DNA of 64,000 nt from an uncultured Bacteroidota bacterium (lineage in GTDB: Bacteria > Bacteroidota > Rhodothermia > Rhodothermales > Salinibacteraceae), in NCBI GenBank assembly GCA_913056185.1, contig CAJXLV010000009.1, forward strand, positions 1 to 64,000. The letters are read 5' to 3'. The position numbers were made by a program, and so were the translations under genes. The notes beneath the pieces were generated by a model. That model was not told where the DNA came from. It worked only from the letters and a program-made list of their open reading frames with translations, and did no database searches. Below are positions 1-10,383 of the stretch, piece by piece. Every line of letters starts with the position of its first letter. The first letter of the stretch is position 1.

Positions 1-176
1 GCCAAAGCCGTCAGGGCGAACACAGAAGGTATCACACAGGAGGTATCTCGGGGCAACCCGAGTAGCTGGCATCATGGCACTGCCCGCAAGCATGGCACTG
101 CCCACAAGCTCTGCTTGTGTAATCCAGCGAGCGGAGAAACTCCCACGGTTCGGGTTTGCACGCGTGCTGGGGGCGG

Positions 177-542
177 CTACACGGGCCCCGTGTCTCCCTT
201 CCGCCGCCCCTGAAAGAGCCGCTTCTGCTCGAGAATGCGGCGGTCGGCCGTCACGGCGTCGCCGAACTGCTGGGCGCCCTGCCGGCGCATTTCCTCGGCA
301 TGCTCGTCGAAGTAGGCTTGAAGCGCGGGCCGGTCGCGCACCTGGTACTGCACGGTCCAGGCGCGGTCGCCCGTGGGCTCGTCCGGCGCGGGCACGGTGT
401 CGCCGTCCTCGGTGGTGGCGTACCAGACGGCGGCCTCGAACCCGTCGAGGGCGAGCATCTCGCGGATGTGTTCGCGGAGCCACGAGCTGTAGCGGGGCGC
501 CACCTCGCCGTCGACAGTCAGGGTCACTTCGTAGATCAGCAT
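177..542 (-). CDS. DUF4286-like small protein
   Basis: ORF 177..554; MLIYEVTLTVDGEVAPRYSSWLREHIREML resembles DUF4286 proteins; start chosen at the internal ATG (542). Confidence 0.65.
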   Translation of the reverse strand: MLIYEVTLTVDGEVAPRYSSWLREHIREMLALDGFEAAVWYATTEDGDTVPAPDEPTGDRAWTVQYQVRDRPALQAYFDEHAEEMRRQGAQQFGDAVTADRRILEQKRLFQGRRKGDTGPV

Positions 543-668
543 CGAAGAAAGCAATCGATTGGTAGGAATCAGCGTCCACGGCCCAAGCTAAGGGTCAGCC
601 GGGGGAATGGCAGATGATTTGCGAGTGGGGGAGAGGGAAGTCGGAAGAGGAAAGAAAGGGGGCAATTT

Positions 669-1643
669 TTAGAAATCGTCGGTGGGGGCGGCGTGCTGTG
701 ACTCTGGTGGTTTGGGGTGGCGGAGGGTGACGCGGCAGCGGTCACGATTGCGGTCGAGGGTGAGCTCGCGGAAGCGAGCGCGGGTGATTTGCGGGAGGCC
801 TGCGTCGTTGCGGGTGAGGTCCACCTTCAGCATGGCGCCTTCGCCGAGCACGGGGAGTTGCTTGCCGGTGACGAAGTTGCCCAGGGAGTAGGCCACGAGT
901 TGCCCGGTGTCGAGCTTTTTGAATGGTTGGGGAAGGTGGGTGTGGTGCCCGGTCGTGAGCGTGTATCCCGCCGGGGGCGTTTGTTCGGGGCGGGGCCGGC
1001 GCTCGTGCTCGTGGCCCCAGTGCGGCAGGGCAATGTGGAGGCCGGGGGCAGCGGGCGCGCCCGGATCGCGGCGGGCCACCCCCGTGCCACCCCTGTTGAG
1101 CCACCAGGTCCAGGCCGTTACCGTAATGCCGTCGTCGATGGGGAGGCGGGGGCGGTCGGTGGTGCCGACCCAGCGCAGGCCGTGGTCCTCCAGCCGCCGC
1201 AGGGTGCGCCGCAGGGCGTCGGGGCCGTAGTCCGTCGCGTGGTTGTTGGCGATGGAGACGACCCAGCGGTCCAGCGGCCGCAGTTGCGCGAGGGCCGGGA
1301 AGATGTCCGGCGCGTGCTTCATCAAGAACGGCTTCCAGGCGCGGTCCGAGAAGACGCCCTCGAAGTTGCCCACGACCACGTCGCAGCCCGTCAGAAAACG
1401 GTGCACGCCGTCCCCAAACTGCGCGTCCCGCCCAAAGAGCGGGCAGATGTCGCCGACGAAGCCGATCGTCTGAGTGGGCGTCGCGTCTCGAATACGGAGA
1501 TTCCTGTCAAGGCAAGGGGGGCGGGGCGACGGGCCGGTGAAGCGCCGCCACACCATGGGCACAAATTCGCGGAGCGAGTAGGGGCTGAGGGGGACGCGCA
1601 CCGAATCGGAGGGGGGAACGATGAGGGGACGAGGGGAGCGCAC
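669..1643 (-). CDS. CapA-family (poly-gamma-glutamate synthesis-like) metallophosphatase
   Basis: Motifs GFVGDICPLFG, VGNFEGVFSD, SIANNHATDYG, LPHWGHEHE typical of the CapA fold; start uncertain. Confidence 0.75.
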   Translation of the reverse strand: MRSPRPLIVPPSDSVRVPLSPYSLREFVPMVWRRFTGPSPRPPCLDRNLRIRDATPTQTIGFVGDICPLFGRDAQFGDGVHRFLTGCDVVVGNFEGVFSDRAWKPFLMKHAPDIFPALAQLRPLDRWVVSIANNHATDYGPDALRRTLRRLEDHGLRWVGTTDRPRLPIDDGITVTAWTWWLNRGGTGVARRDPGAPAAPGLHIALPHWGHEHERRPRPEQTPPAGYTLTTGHHTHLPQPFKKLDTGQLVAYSLGNFVTGKQLPVLGEGAMLKVDLTRNDAGLPQITRARFRELTLDRNRDRCRVTLRHPKPPESQHAAPTDDF

Positions 1644-1753
1644 TGGCGACTCACGCTGCCCCCCACACGTCCGGTTCCCGAACTCGGTTTCTGAAAACTG
1701 CGAGACTCTTCTTGGAGCGACGGGGCTCTCCGAAGAAGTAGAACGGCGCCTCC

Positions 1754-2323
1754 CTATGGCAAGAGGTCCGCCACCGCAATCGATTGGTCTCGTAGAGACA
1801 CAGTGTCGTCGGGGGAATGCACCGTGGTCTCGGCGTACGAGTCCTCCGTGGGGACTCGATGCACCTCCAACTGCCGGTCGACGAGATTGACAATCCAGTA
1901 TTCCGGGAGGTCGTGCCGGGCGTAGAGGGGGCGTTTCCGCGTGCGGTCGAACTGGAGGGAGGCGTCGGCCACTTCGACGACGAGAGCGGCCGACGACGGA
2001 TGGTCGTCGAGAAAGTCGCGCGGATGGCCCTCGATCACAGACACGTCCGGTTCCGGCTCGGAATCAGGACTGAGGGCAAGAGGAAGCTGATCGTGCACCA
2101 AATACCTGTCCTCCGGAAATACGCGTCGCAGAACTTCATGGACGAGGCGGATGGCGACGGCGTGCGGCGTGTTTTGCGGACTCATTCGGATGATCGCCCC
2201 TTCGATTAGTTCGACGGGATCGTCCTCGCCCAGAAATCCCGCCTCCGCAAGATCGTGGTACTCCTCGCGCGTCCAGCGATGGGTTGTGGGGGCAGTGGCG
2301 GTTGACACTGGTGTAGTCCCCAA
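1754..2323 (-). CDS. Uma2-family (DUF820) putative endonuclease
   Basis: TREEYHDLAEAGFLGEDDPVELIEGAIIRMSP...EPDVSVIEG...LVVEVADASLQFDRTRKRPLYARHDLPEYWIVN pattern. Confidence 0.85.
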   Translation of the reverse strand: MGTTPVSTATAPTTHRWTREEYHDLAEAGFLGEDDPVELIEGAIIRMSPQNTPHAVAIRLVHEVLRRVFPEDRYLVHDQLPLALSPDSEPEPDVSVIEGHPRDFLDDHPSSAALVVEVADASLQFDRTRKRPLYARHDLPEYWIVNLVDRQLEVHRVPTEDSYAETTVHSPDDTVSLRDQSIAVADLLP

Positions 2324-2358
2324 TGGTGAGGGAAAAAGTGAGGAGGAAATCCAAGGTG

Positions 2359-3927
2359 CTAGGCGAGGGCGGGCTCGGTCGTAATCGAGTCGGTCCGCGC
2401 CGCCTCCTTCAGGGTTGTCTTTTCAATCGCAGTGCCCAGAAGCGTACTGGAGGTGCAGTCCTCGATGCGGACCCGCACGTAGTCGCCCTGCTCGTAGTCC
2501 TCGCGGTCGAAGACGACGCCCTTGTTCGTGTCCGTGCGGCCAAAGAGTTGCGCGTCGCTCTTCTTGCTGGGGCCCTCCACGAGCACCGTGTGGACGGCGC
2601 CGATCTCCGCCTCGTTGCTTTCCATCGAGTGCTTGTTTTGCAGCTCGATAATCTCTTCGAGGCGGCGCTGCTTCACGTCCTCGGGCACGTCGTCCTCCAG
2701 CTTGCGCGCGGCGTAGGTCTGCGGCCGCTCGCTGTACTTAAACATGTAGGCAAAGTCGTACCGCACCGCTTCCATCAGCGAGAGGGTGTCCTGGTGCTGC
2801 GCCTCGGTCTCTCCACAGAAGCCCGCGATGAGGTCGGTGGAGAGGGAGACGCCCGGGCACAGCTCTTCGGCCCGCTCCGTGAGCGCCAGGTACTCCTCGC
2901 GGGTGTAGGTGCGGCGCATGCGGTCGAGCACCTCCGTGTTGCCGTGCTGCACCGGCAGGTGGATGTAGTTGCACACGTTGGGCCGCTCGTGGTGCACCTG
3001 CAGCAGCTCGTCGGTGCAGTCCTTGGGGTGGCTCGTGGAGTAGCGCACCCGCAGCTCCGGCGAGACGCGACTGACGCGGTCCACCAGCTCGGCGAAGCTC
3101 ACGGACGTGCCGTTGTCGTCGGTGTAGTGGTAGGAGTTCACATTTTGGCCGAGGAGTGTGACCTCCTTGTAGCCCTCCTCCACCAGCTGCGCCACCTCCG
3201 ACAGGATGGTGGTAACCGGGCGGCTCTCCTCGCGCCCCCGCGTGAAGGGCACCACGCAGAAGGTGCACATGTTGTCGCAGCCGCGCATGATGGAGACGTA
3301 GGCGCTCACGCCGTTCGAGTCGTAGCGCACCGGCTGGATGTCCTCGTACGTCTCCTGCTTGGAGAGTTGGACGTTGACGGCGGCCTGGCCGGTGGCGTCG
3401 GCTTCGTAGAGCAGGCGCGGGAGGTCGCGATAGGCGTCCGGGCCCACCACCACGTCCACCAGGTCCTCCTGCTCCAGCAGCTTCTCGCGGAGGCGCTCGG
3501 CCATGCAGCCGAGGACGCCCAGCATGAGCTCCCCGTCCCGCTTTTTCTTCTCCGAGCGCAACATGCTGAGGCGCGCCCGAATCTTCCGCTCGGCGTTTTC
3601 GCGGATGGCACACGTGTTTAGGAGGACGACGTCCGCCGCTGCCTGGTCTCGCGTGAGGCCATAGCCACTCTTCTCCAGCACCGAGGCCACGATGCCGGAG
3701 TCGTTCACGTTCATCTGGCAGCCGTAGGTCTCGATGTAGACCTGCTTGTCGCCGGCCGTGGCGTCGTAGCCGTGCTTCACGCGGTCGAGGTTCTCGTCGG
3801 CGGGGGCGTCTGCGCCGGCCTCGCGCTGGCGGACGCGCTCCTCGTCGAGGACGTCGAGGTCTTCAATGGGCTCCATGGCAGGACAAAGCTTGGGGGACGG
3901 GCGGCGTGTGTTGGAAACTTGTTGCAT
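2359..3927 (-). CDS. miaB: tRNA-2-methylthio-N6-dimethylallyladenosine synthase (radical SAM)
   Basis: [40 protein letters not shown]-like C-terminus. Confidence 0.95.
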   Translation of the reverse strand: MQQVSNTRRPSPKLCPAMEPIEDLDVLDEERVRQREAGADAPADENLDRVKHGYDATAGDKQVYIETYGCQMNVNDSGIVASVLEKSGYGLTRDQAAADVVLLNTCAIRENAERKIRARLSMLRSEKKKRDGELMLGVLGCMAERLREKLLEQEDLVDVVVGPDAYRDLPRLLYEADATGQAAVNVQLSKQETYEDIQPVRYDSNGVSAYVSIMRGCDNMCTFCVVPFTRGREESRPVTTILSEVAQLVEEGYKEVTLLGQNVNSYHYTDDNGTSVSFAELVDRVSRVSPELRVRYSTSHPKDCTDELLQVHHERPNVCNYIHLPVQHGNTEVLDRMRRTYTREEYLALTERAEELCPGVSLSTDLIAGFCGETEAQHQDTLSLMEAVRYDFAYMFKYSERPQTYAARKLEDDVPEDVKQRRLEEIIELQNKHSMESNEAEIGAVHTVLVEGPSKKSDAQLFGRTDTNKGVVFDREDYEQGDYVRVRIEDCTSSTLLGTAIEKTTLKEAARTDSITTEPALA

Positions 3928-3979
3928 TCGAGGCCGGGCCGAACGTTCCCGGTGGCGAGGCGGCCGCCGGGACGTTGGG

Positions 3980-4666
3980 CTACGCGTCTGCCAGGACCGC
4001 CGCCATCGCCTCTTCTACGGGTTCTTCCCCCAAGAGCGCCGTTAGGTCGGCCAGGGTGGGGCCGTCGCCGGACGTGTCGCGGTTGTGGGGCTGCGGGGCC
4101 CGCCGCTCGGCGTGCGCCGCGAACCAGTACGCGATGGAGGGGCGCAGCTTGGGAATGGGAATGCAGGTGTCCTCCTCCCCGGCCGCCACGTACGCGAGGT
4201 CGTAGTACCCGTCGGCCATGGCGCCGGTAGGGGGGGCGGGCGACTCGCGGACCGACAGCGAGCAGTCCACGCGGGGAAAGAACCGGTGCAGCACCAGCGC
4301 AACGGCGGCGTTGGCGGCCGGGTACTGCCCGCCGTTTTTGGCCATTTCGGCAAAGGCAAGAAGGGCCTCCGGCGAGCGCGGTGGTTGCATCGCGGCGGGC
4401 TCGGAGGCGAGCGCATCGTGGCCGGTCATGCGGGCGCCGTCGTGCCGCGCCACCGCCACGAGCCGAGCCGGGCGCTCCGCGTGCCCCGCCTCGAGGTAGA
4501 GCGTTTCCGGTGCGTCCACCCCGGGGCGGGCGTCGGGGCGCTGCCGGGACGCCAGGGAGCGGTGGCGCATGTCGCGGAGGTAATCGAGCCGGCGCGTGAG
4601 TTCGGCGGGGGGAAGCGGAAAGAGCGTATCGCCGTGGCGGTGTCGCGTTTGGTAGTCTGCGTCCAT
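3980..4666 (-). CDS. Conserved hypothetical protein, third member of a MoxR/vWA module
   Basis: ORF 3980..4996, start trimmed to ATG at 4666 ([20 protein letters not shown]); directly downstream of the vWA gene on the same strand; no family recognised. Confidence 0.6.
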   Translation of the reverse strand: MDADYQTRHRHGDTLFPLPPAELTRRLDYLRDMRHRSLASRQRPDARPGVDAPETLYLEAGHAERPARLVAVARHDGARMTGHDALASEPAAMQPPRSPEALLAFAEMAKNGGQYPAANAAVALVLHRFFPRVDCSLSVRESPAPPTGAMADGYYDLAYVAAGEEDTCIPIPKLRPSIAYWFAAHAERRAPQPHNRDTSGDGPTLADLTALLGEEPVEEAMAAVLADA

Positions 4667-4686
4667 CAAGAAGCGTGGGGCGGGGG

Positions 4687-5850
4687 TCAGGGGCGAATTT
4701 TGCGGACGAGGGTCCGAAATGCGTCGCGGTCGGGGCAGTGGAAGTGGCGACCGCGGTACCGACGGCGAACGCGCCGGTGGCGGTCCCGGGCGCTGTCCCA
4801 GTAGTCGGCCGGGGGGCAGTTGTCGAACCAGTAGAGGGTGCAGGTGCGCGAGTGCTGCACGAGCTCGTCGGTGCCGTCCCAGTCGGTAAAGTAGAGCACC
4901 ACGCGTCGGTCGAGGGCCCAGTCGGAGTCGCGGTCGTCCTCCACGAACCGCATCGGCTCGGGGTCGAAGCGGGCCTCGATGCGCCCGTTCGGGCACAGGA
5001 AGAGGTCGATGTCGTCTCGGAGCAGGGCCCCGGTGGCGATTTTCGAGTAGAAGGCTGCCTCGTCGCGGCAGGAGGGGGAGGTGTCCACCAGCAGGGCCAG
5101 GCGGCGCTTCGTGTAGTCCATCTTGCAGTGGCGGAGGGGGCGCCGGTCGATCTGGCGGCGCATGATCTTGCGCGCGTCCCAGAACGCGTCGCCCGGGGTG
5201 CGCTGGTAGCTCATGTCCTCGGCCACCTTGCTTGCGAGGCGGGCAAACATCGACGCGATCCGGCGGTCTTCTCGCTCGGAGGGCGTCCAGTCGGTGCCGG
5301 CCGCGCCCTCGTTGATGTCGTAAGCGACGTCTTGAAGCTCTTCCTCCACCTGCTCGGCGCCGGGGACGTGGCGGTGCGTGTCGGTAAAGAAGTCCTCGTC
5401 GGACGGGGCAGACGCAGAATCGGAGGGCGCTCGCATCTGGTCGGCCCAGGAGCCGTCGTCGGCGTCCGCAAAGGCCTCCTCGTTGACCTGCCTGCCTGCT
5501 TCGCGGGCCATGTCGGCGGCCTCGGGGGGCGAGGAGTCCTGCGCGGCCTCACTCTCGGGGGCGCCATCCGCGGGCGGGGACACAGACGGTTCGCTGGGCG
5601 CCTCGTCGGGGACGAGTGGGTCGTCCGCTGTCGCGTCACCCGGAGACGAGTCGGCCGCTTCCCCCCTGCGCGCGTCGTCCTTTTCGCCGGCGGGGGCGGC
5701 TCCAGTCGGAGCGGACGGGGATGCGTCTTGCTCCGGCAGCGCGGCGGACGGCCCCGATGCCTGAGGGACGGGCCGCCACGGGCGCTCCACCACGGGCGTG
5801 GGCTTGTCCTCCTCGGGGGCAGCGTCGGAATCGGGCGATGCGTCAGTCAT
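4687..5850 (-). CDS. vWA-like (CoxE/CobT-like) protein with acidic/Pro-rich N-terminus
   Basis: MIDAS-like LLVDTSPSC (DxSxS) in the C-terminal half; long low-complexity N-terminus; adjacent to a MoxR-type AAA. Confidence 0.7.
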   Translation of the reverse strand: MTDASPDSDAAPEEDKPTPVVERPWRPVPQASGPSAALPEQDASPSAPTGAAPAGEKDDARRGEAADSSPGDATADDPLVPDEAPSEPSVSPPADGAPESEAAQDSSPPEAADMAREAGRQVNEEAFADADDGSWADQMRAPSDSASAPSDEDFFTDTHRHVPGAEQVEEELQDVAYDINEGAAGTDWTPSEREDRRIASMFARLASKVAEDMSYQRTPGDAFWDARKIMRRQIDRRPLRHCKMDYTKRRLALLVDTSPSCRDEAAFYSKIATGALLRDDIDLFLCPNGRIEARFDPEPMRFVEDDRDSDWALDRRVVLYFTDWDGTDELVQHSRTCTLYWFDNCPPADYWDSARDRHRRVRRRYRGRHFHCPDRDAFRTLVRKIRP

Positions 5851-5867
5851 GGCAGGGGGGCAGAGGA

Positions 5868-7970
5868 TTACGCGGCAAGCGTGTCGATCGTCTCGTCGAT
5901 CCGGCGGAGCAGCACCTCCACCCGGCGCGCAGTGATTTGTCGCCCCGTCAGCTGCGTCCCCACCGTCAGGCGCCCCTCCCGGTAGATGCTTTTAACGCCC
6001 TCCTGCACGCGGACGAGTTTCTTGCCCGGGTTGGGGCGGCCGTCGGACGGGCGGGCGACCTCGAAGCTGTGTTCTTGCACGAGCGTCGTGGCCGGCCGCT
6101 GCACGGGGGCCTTCCGGCGCAGGGAGAGCCTGGCGTTGGGGAGCCAGTGCTGGAGGTACGACTCGACTGCGGCGTCGAACGGACCGGTAACCGACACCGC
6201 AAGGTAGTCGTTCTCGTCCCCGATAAGGCCCAGCATCAGTCCGTCGAAGAGGGCGTACGCGGCGTCGCCCGTCAGAATCAGCGGGTCGGCGTGTGCTTCC
6301 GCGTGGTCCATAAATCGATCGTATCCCGGGACCTCGGCGGATTCTACGGTGTCTTGCTCGCTCCGGGTCCAGTAGTCGAACACCCCGGCGAAGTACGGCG
6401 TTGCCACCGGCTCGCCCGCGTGCCGGGCTTCGATGGTGCCAGCCTGCGGCGTTCCCAGGCGGGCCAGGACCGGCGTCGGCAGGTCCGCCGGCCCCGTCAC
6501 GTCCCTGGCATTGAGCCACGTGCCGCAGAAGAGGGCGTCGAACGCGTCGCGCCGGGCGGTTTGCGCGATGATTTCGGCGCCCGTGTCGGGGGTCCAGCGG
6601 AGGTGGAGGCCGTCGGTGCGGGCAATGATCTCATCGTCGGCGTAGGAGATAAACTCCAGCCCCTGCTCGTCCTGCAGGAGGCGCAGGTCCTCGCGGGTGG
6701 CGGTCTCCTCCACGAACACCACCTCGCCGGGATGCCCCCACAGATCGGCCGCGTAGCCGTCGTGCTCCCGGAGCGGGACCGGGGCGTCGAACGTGAGGGT
6801 GTCCCCCTGCACCCGCACCCGCCCAAAGTGGTCCGGGGCGTCGGAGGGTGGCTCCTGGCGGGTGAGGGCGTCGTACACCGAGGGCGTGCGCTCCAGTGCA
6901 GCAAACGCGGCGGCGAGGTCGGGCGTCTCGTCGTTCTGGGGCGGCGCGTACCCCTTCACGTCCGCCATGGGCGGCAGGCGCGGCGCATCGTCCGCGTCGG
7001 AGACTGCGGGGTGGTCGGCGCGGGCCGTCCGCTCCGGCAGACCGGTAGGGCCGTAGGCAGAGGGATCGAGCGGCTCCGTGTCGCGGTCCTGCGTCCACTC
7101 CGCGTCGTCCCAGTCGGTGGGGGTCACGTCCTCAGCCTCCTTCAGAAGGCGGTGGTTGTCGCGGTCCTTCGTCACGTAGTCCAGCACGAGCCGGTCCCAG
7201 TCGGCATCGTTGGGGCCGAGGACGCGAATCGCGTCGAGCAGCTGCTGCAGCTCCTGGATCGTGCAGCTCTTGTCCATCATCGACAGCTCGCACCGCACGT
7301 ACAGGTGGACCGCCGCCTCCAGGTACGGGTGGTCGTCGTGCGAGCGGCGCAGCGCCTCGCGGACGAGCGACGGGTGCAGCGGCTCGAAGTGGAGGTACGG
7401 CATGCGTCGGTGGGCCGGCCCCGACAGGTCGCGCTCGTCGTTGAGCGTGATGCAGACGTAGAGGTTGTCCATGTTCGCCTGCACCTGAATGTCGCCGTAG
7501 TTGACGCGCCCGTTCTGCAGAAAGTCGAGCAGGAAGGCGTCGGCGGTGGGGCGAGTCTTGTCCCACTCGTCGAGAATGAGGAGCGTGTTGCCCTCGTGAC
7601 TGGCGCGGACGGCCTTCGGCAGTTCGCCCCACTGCTTCTTGATGCCGCTCTGCGCATCCTCGTCGGGCAGGAGGTCGAGGATGAGGTCTTCCTCGCGGCT
7701 GCCGGGGCTCACCTGCTTAAAGAAGGTGTTCATGCCCAGGATGTCGCCGAGCACCTCCAGCAGCCACGTCTTGCCGGTGCCCGGCGGGCCAAAGGCAAAG
7801 AAGCCGCCGAGGGGATTGGTGAGGAGGGCCGCCAGCACGCTCCGGGCGCGGTCGCGCGAGCAGATGTAGCCCGCATCGTTGAGGGCGGCGTGGAGCGTAT
7901 CGACCGTGAGGGCTGCCACCGGGTCGTCCGGCGGGTCGGGAGACGACCCACGGGAGGGCGCGTCGGGCAT
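5868..7970 (-). CDS. MoxR-family AAA+ ATPase with long C-terminal extension
   Basis: GPPGTGKTWLLEVLGD (Walker A), TLLILDEWDKTRPTADAFLLDFLQNG (Walker B); start set at ATG 7970 (MPDAPSRGSS). Confidence 0.85.
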   Translation of the reverse strand: MPDAPSRGSSPDPPDDPVAALTVDTLHAALNDAGYICSRDRARSVLAALLTNPLGGFFAFGPPGTGKTWLLEVLGDILGMNTFFKQVSPGSREEDLILDLLPDEDAQSGIKKQWGELPKAVRASHEGNTLLILDEWDKTRPTADAFLLDFLQNGRVNYGDIQVQANMDNLYVCITLNDERDLSGPAHRRMPYLHFEPLHPSLVREALRRSHDDHPYLEAAVHLYVRCELSMMDKSCTIQELQQLLDAIRVLGPNDADWDRLVLDYVTKDRDNHRLLKEAEDVTPTDWDDAEWTQDRDTEPLDPSAYGPTGLPERTARADHPAVSDADDAPRLPPMADVKGYAPPQNDETPDLAAAFAALERTPSVYDALTRQEPPSDAPDHFGRVRVQGDTLTFDAPVPLREHDGYAADLWGHPGEVVFVEETATREDLRLLQDEQGLEFISYADDEIIARTDGLHLRWTPDTGAEIIAQTARRDAFDALFCGTWLNARDVTGPADLPTPVLARLGTPQAGTIEARHAGEPVATPYFAGVFDYWTRSEQDTVESAEVPGYDRFMDHAEAHADPLILTGDAAYALFDGLMLGLIGDENDYLAVSVTGPFDAAVESYLQHWLPNARLSLRRKAPVQRPATTLVQEHSFEVARPSDGRPNPGKKLVRVQEGVKSIYREGRLTVGTQLTGRQITARRVEVLLRRIDETIDTLAA

Positions 7971-8028
7971 GCGTGTGGGGAGCAGGTGAGGGACAGCAGG
8001 AGAGGCGGAGGGGGGCGCCCGTGGAGGG

Positions 8029-8631
8029 CTATTCGTTGGGGGTGCGCACGAGGGCGCGCACAACCTCCACCCCAACGTCGAACCCGAGCGAGAAGGCTGT
8101 GCTTTGCAGGGCGCGGCCGGGGGCCCACCGCCCGCGCTCCCAACGGGTCTGGGCGAGGGCACCGGCGTAGGTGCCGGCCACGTTTGGCAGGTTGGGCACG
8201 GGAGTGCCGGAGGCGGTGCGGGCGCGGAAGGGGGCTTGTACGGCGGCACGGAGCCGAGTCCCGAGGCTGGCGTCGGGGCGCAGGCGGGGACGGAGGTCCA
8301 GGCGCAGGGCGGCGGCCAAGGCGTGGGTGGACCCGATTTGCAGCAGCGCGCCGCCCGCGTTCGAGCCCACGCGGGCCGCGTAGCCGCCCAGGGTTTCGTG
8401 CCAGGCGCCGGGCTGGTCGCCCAGGTGTGCCCCCGTGCCCGCCCCGATGCTCTGGAAGGCGAAGCCGGGATTCAGAATCTCACTTCGCAGGGAGTGCCAG
8501 CGGGCGTCGGCGTCCGGGGGAGAGGGATGGGCGGGCTGTGCGCGCGCCGCGGGGCTCCTCGCTCCGCCGAGCAGCAGGAGGCTGCTGAGCAAGAGGAGCA
8601 GGCCTACACGAGAAGAGAAATCCATGGGCAA
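8029..8631 (-). CDS. Predicted secreted/outer-membrane hypothetical protein
   Basis: N-terminal signal peptide (MPMDFSSRVGLLLLLSSLLLLGGARSPAARA). Confidence 0.6.
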   Translation of the reverse strand: MPMDFSSRVGLLLLLSSLLLLGGARSPAARAQPAHPSPPDADARWHSLRSEILNPGFAFQSIGAGTGAHLGDQPGAWHETLGGYAARVGSNAGGALLQIGSTHALAAALRLDLRPRLRPDASLGTRLRAAVQAPFRARTASGTPVPNLPNVAGTYAGALAQTRWERGRWAPGRALQSTAFSLGFDVGVEVVRALVRTPNE

Positions 8632-8637
8632 GCGTCG

Positions 8638-10383
8638 CTATTCCAGGTGATGATAATCGAGCTCGTGCTCCTCATCGACGGCCTCTTGCACGCGGCGGGA
8701 GGGCGTGCCGGCGGCGGCCACATCGATGTCCATGTTTCCGTCGCCGGCCGGGAGGCAGCGGATGTTTTGGCGCCAGGCGGGGTCTTTGGTGTCGTGGTCG
8801 GTGCGGGCGTGGGCGCCGCGCGACTCGGGGCGTTCCAGGGCGCCGCGCAGAATGGTCTCGGCCGTGGTGAGCATGACGCCCAGGTTCTGCGCGCGCTCGT
8901 AGCGGCGGCTCGTGCGGTCGGCCTGCACCGCCAGGTCGTCGGCGTCGGCCCGGAGCTGCTGAAGTGCCCGGAGGCCCTGCAGAAGCCCATCCTCGTCGCG
9001 CAGGATTCCGGCGTGGTCCCACATGAGGCCACGCAGGCGTTCGATCAGATCGCCCGGGGCGTGGCGGCCGTCGGCGGTCGCCAGGGCGTCCTGCGCCGCC
9101 ACCTGATCTCGAACCGCCGCCTCCGACAGGGCAGGGCTCGGGCGCGTGCCCAGGGTCTCGGCGATGTGCGTGCCGGCCACTTCGCCAAACACCACCGTCT
9201 CAATCAGCGAGTTGCCGCCCAGGCGGTTGGCCCCGTGGACGCCCGCCGTACATTCGCCGACCGCGTAAAGGCCGTCGATCTGGGTCTCGGCCGTCTCAAA
9301 GTTCACCTCAATGCCGCCCATCGCGTAGTGGGCCGTGGGCGCCACCTCCATCGGCTCCGCGGTGATGTCCACGCCGTGCTCCGCAAACTCCTCCACCATG
9401 CGGGGCAGCCGCTCGTGGACGTAATCGTCGTCGCGGTGCGAGATGTCGAGCAGCACCGCGTCGTTCTCCGTGCCTCGCCCCTCGCGGATCTCCTGCTCAT
9501 TGGCGCGGGCCACCACGTCGCGGGCGTCCAGCTCCATTTGGGCCGGCGAGTAGCGCTCCATAAAGCGCTCGCCCTCCGTGTTGTAGAGCCGCCCGCCCTC
9601 CCCACGGACCGCCTCGGTGACGAGGTGGCCGACCTCCGCCTCGGGCTTTACCTTCCCGGTGGGGTGAAACTGCACAAACTCCATGTCGCGCAGCGGCACG
9701 CCGGCCTCGAAGGCCAGCGCCTGCGCGTCGCCCGTGTTTTCGTCGGGCCGCGAGGAACTGCGGCGGTAGAGCGAGGTGTGCCCGCCCGCCGCGATGACGA
9801 CCGCGTCCGCGTCGAACGCCACGGGCCGCCCCGAGTCCATGTCGAAGCCCACCGCGCCCGCCGCGCGGCCGCCCTCCGTCACCAGGTCGGTAATGTAGAG
9901 GTTCTCGCGGTACGGAATGTCCAGGTCCATCGCCTTCTGGACGAGCGTGTCCATGAGCGCCTGTCCAGTGCGGTCACCCACGAAGCAGGTGCGCCGGAAC
10001 GACTGCGCGCCGAAGTAGCGCTGGTTGATTGTGCCCGCGTCGGTGCGGTCAAAAGCCATGCCCCACTCGGCGAGCTCGCGGATGCGGTCCGGGGCGCGTC
10101 GGCAAAGCATCTCGACGGCCGTGGGGTCGTTGACGAAGTGGCCCTCGTCGAGGGTGTCGGCGGCGTGGATTTCCCAGCGGTCCTCGGGGTCGAGGCTGCC
10201 GAGGGAGGCGTTGATGCCGCCCGCGGCCCAGATGGTGTGAGCGTCTCCGTGGGCGCGCTTGCCCAGGACGAGGCAGTCGATGTCGTGCTTGGCCAGTTCA
10301 ATACTGGTGCGAAGGCCGGCTCCCCCGGCACCGATGACGAGAACGTCGGTAGAAACGGACTCAGAGGCAACGTGTGTTGTCAC
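8638..10383 (-). CDS. nadB: L-aspartate oxidase / fumarate reductase-type FAD flavoprotein
   Basis: VLVIGAGGAGLRTSIELAKHDIDCLVLGK, FVQFHPTG, HYAMGGIEVN, GECTAGVHGANRLGGNSLIE; GTG start at 10383 (VTTHVASESVSTDVLVIG). Confidence 0.8.
   Translation of the reverse strand: MTTHVASESVSTDVLVIGAGGAGLRTSIELAKHDIDCLVLGKRAHGDAHTIWAAGGINASLGSLDPEDRWEIHAADTLDEGHFVNDPTAVEMLCRRAPDRIRELAEWGMAFDRTDAGTINQRYFGAQSFRRTCFVGDRTGQALMDTLVQKAMDLDIPYRENLYITDLVTEGGRAAGAVGFDMDSGRPVAFDADAVVIAAGGHTSLYRRSSSRPDENTGDAQALAFEAGVPLRDMEFVQFHPTGKVKPEAEVGHLVTEAVRGEGGRLYNTEGERFMERYSPAQMELDARDVVARANEQEIREGRGTENDAVLLDISHRDDDYVHERLPRMVEEFAEHGVDITAEPMEVAPTAHYAMGGIEVNFETAETQIDGLYAVGECTAGVHGANRLGGNSLIETVVFGEVAGTHIAETLGTRPSPALSEAAVRDQVAAQDALATADGRHAPGDLIERLRGLMWDHAGILRDEDGLLQGLRALQQLRADADDLAVQADRTSRRYERAQNLGVMLTTAETILRGALERPESRGAHARTDHDTKDPAWRQNIRCLPAGDGNMDIDVAAAGTPSRRVQEAVDEEHELDYHHLE

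Noticed and set aside
73-106. Short duplication CATGGCACTGCCC(G/A)CAAG at the window start
   Set aside because: Two 17-bp near-identical copies only; too little context to interpret.
2323-3621. 432-aa plus-strand ORF
   Set aside because: Antisense to miaB.
5616-8588. 990-aa plus-strand ORF
   Set aside because: Antisense to the MoxR AAA and vWA genes; no recognisable domains; high-GC antisense artefact.
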